Shown here piece by piece: positions 7,248-8,201 of a DNA stretch of 8,201 nt. The stretch covers positions 1 through 8,201 of the forward strand of contig DATBDM010000287.1 of the NCBI GenBank assembly GCA_036269915.1. Direction: 5' to 3'. Below the pieces are notes generated by a model, which ran no database searches, was not told where the DNA came from, and saw nothing but the letters and a program-made list of their open reading frames with translations. The DNA is from DATBDM01 sp036269915. Lineage in GTDB: Bacteria > Actinomycetota > Thermoleophilia > Solirubrobacterales > Solirubrobacteraceae. Position 1 is the stretch's first letter, and each line of letters starts with the position of its first letter. Position numbers and translations under genes: made by a program.

Positions 7248-8201
7248 ATGGAGCATCCCAAGCGCATCGGCTTCCTCAGCTTCGGGCACTGGTCCTCAGC
7301 GCCCGGCTCGCAGACACGCACCGCCGCCGAGGCGCTGCGGCAGCACATCGAGCTCGCCGCAGGGGCCGAGGCGATCGGCATCGACGGGGCCTACCTGCGC
7401 GTGCACCACTTCGCGCGACAGCTCGCCTCGCCGTTCCCGCTGCTCGCCGCGATGGCCGCGCGGACCTCGCGGATCGAGCTCGGCACCGCCGTGATCGACA
7501 TGCGCTACGAGAGCCCGCTCTACATGGCCGAGGAGGCCGCCGCCACCGACCTGATCAGCGGCGGACGGCTGCAGCTCGGCATCTCGCGCGGCTCGCCCGA
7601 GCCCGCGGAGCGCGGCTCGGAGGCCTTCGGCCACGTCCCCGGTCCGGGGCAGACCGACGCGGACCTCGCCCGCGGGCACACCGCCCGCTTCCTCGAGGCG
7701 ATCACCGGCACGCCGGTCGTGAACGCGAGCCGCGAGATGGGCGGCGCGGGCATCGGCAGACTCGCGATCCAGCCGCAGTCTCCAGGCCTGCGCGATCGCA
7801 TCTGGTGGGGGTCCGGGACGCGCAGGACGGCCGTGTGGACGGCCGAGCAGGGGATGAACCTGATGAGCTCGACGCTGCTGACCGAGGACACGGGGGAGAG
7901 CTTCGACCGGCTCCAGGCCGAGCAGATCGCGCTCTACCGCGACGCCTGGCGCCACGCCGGCTGGGAGCGGACCCCGCGGGTGTCGGTCAGCCGCAGCGTC
8001 CTGCCGATCGTCTCCGACCTCGACCGGGCCTACTTCGGCCGCGAGGCCGGTCGCGGCGACACCGTCGGCTACCTCGACGGCGGGCTCGCCCGCTTCGGGA
8101 AGACCTATGCGGGCGAGCCCGGCGTGATCGCGGAGGAGCTCAGCCGAGATGCTGCAGTGCGCGAGGCCGATACGGTGCTGCTGACGATCCCGAACCAGCT
8201 C
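7248..8201 (+). CDS. Luciferase-like (LLM) flavin-dependent oxidoreductase, 3' end outside window
   Basis: The frame from ATG 7248 stays open to the last base and gives 318 residues, close to the 330-350 usual for the family, so only a short C-terminal piece is missing. LLM enzymes are TIM-barrel FMN- or F420-dependent oxidoreductases acting in the cytosol. Recognisable elements are the first strand RIGFLSFGHW (6-15), the DGAYLRVHHF strand-loop (46-55), ARTSRIELGTAVIDMRYESP (71-90), the GGRLQLGISRGSPEP flavin-region motif (105-119), IWWGSGTRRTAVWTAEQGMN (185-204) and LLTIPNQL at the visible end, typical of this subgroup. Substrate and cofactor cannot be told from sequence. ATG 7248 was chosen because the protein starts directly at the barrel's first strand. 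The gene is divergent from the miniprotein gene. Confidence 0.85.
   Translation, partial: MEHPKRIGFLSFGHWSSAPGSQTRTAAEALRQHIELAAGAEAIGIDGAYLRVHHFARQLASPFPLLAAMAARTSRIELGTAVIDMRYESPLYMAEEAAATDLISGGRLQLGISRGSPEPAERGSEAFGHVPGPGQTDADLARGHTARFLEAITGTPVVNASREMGGAGIGRLAIQPQSPGLRDRIWWGSGTRRTAVWTAEQGMNLMSSTLLTEDTGESFDRLQAEQIALYRDAWRHAGWERTPRVSVSRSVLPIVSDLDRAYFGREAGRGDTVGYLDGGLARFGKTYAGEPGVIAEELSRDAAVREADTVLLTIPNQL

Noticed and set aside
5404..7494. Plus-strand frame overlapping the GH59 gene in another phase
   Set aside because: Its translation is Arg/Ala/Pro-rich without domains and it runs across the GH59 stop into unrelated genes.

Overview
This 8.2 kb window is very GC-rich. Almost every real codon ends in G or C, starts are often GTG, and long antisense shadow frames are common. 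With secreted proteins, a lectin-bearing glycosidase and TANNNT -10 boxes, this suggests a high-GC actinobacterium. My best guess is a soil Thermoleophilia/Solirubrobacterales-type organism, but that placement is inference. I see no rRNA, tRNA, CRISPR array, insertion sequence or phage gene.

Left part (1-833): the last 43 codons of a cytosine/nucleoside deaminase, then a tiny reading frame that appears frameshifted at a G run (138-262). A GNAT-family acetyltransferase on the minus strand (255-833) meets it tail to tail. Its start lies in a short divergent region (834-943) holding a leaderless-type promoter and two copies of a 12-bp direct repeat spaced 21 bp apart.

Centre (944-4426): a two-gene cassette that is the most unusual part of the window. 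The first gene encodes a 329-residue low-complexity protein with no Arg, Cys, Phe, Trp or Tyr. It has two similar ~78-residue modules flanking a heptapeptide-type Gly/Ala/Val/Asp repeat. The second, 33 bp downstream, encodes an 819-residue membrane protein. It fuses a PqqD-like domain, an M50-type zinc metalloprotease core (HEIGH), a large outside region with a duplicated CxxC motif, and a Thr-Pro-rich tail. I propose, as inference, that the first protein is the substrate or partner of the second.

Right part (4411-8201): a 10-bp perfect hairpin spans the stop codons of the protease gene and of a convergent small secreted protein gene (4436-4939, minus). Divergent from the latter is a secreted galactocerebrosidase-like glycoside hydrolase (GH59; 5060-7093). 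Its end nearly abuts a 33-residue single-pass membrane miniprotein gene on the minus strand (7099-7200). A luciferase-like (LLM) flavin-dependent oxidoreductase starts at 7248 and runs off the right edge. The GNAT, miniprotein and LLM genes all have a TANNNT box 7-8 nt before the start codon, which suggests leaderless transcripts.
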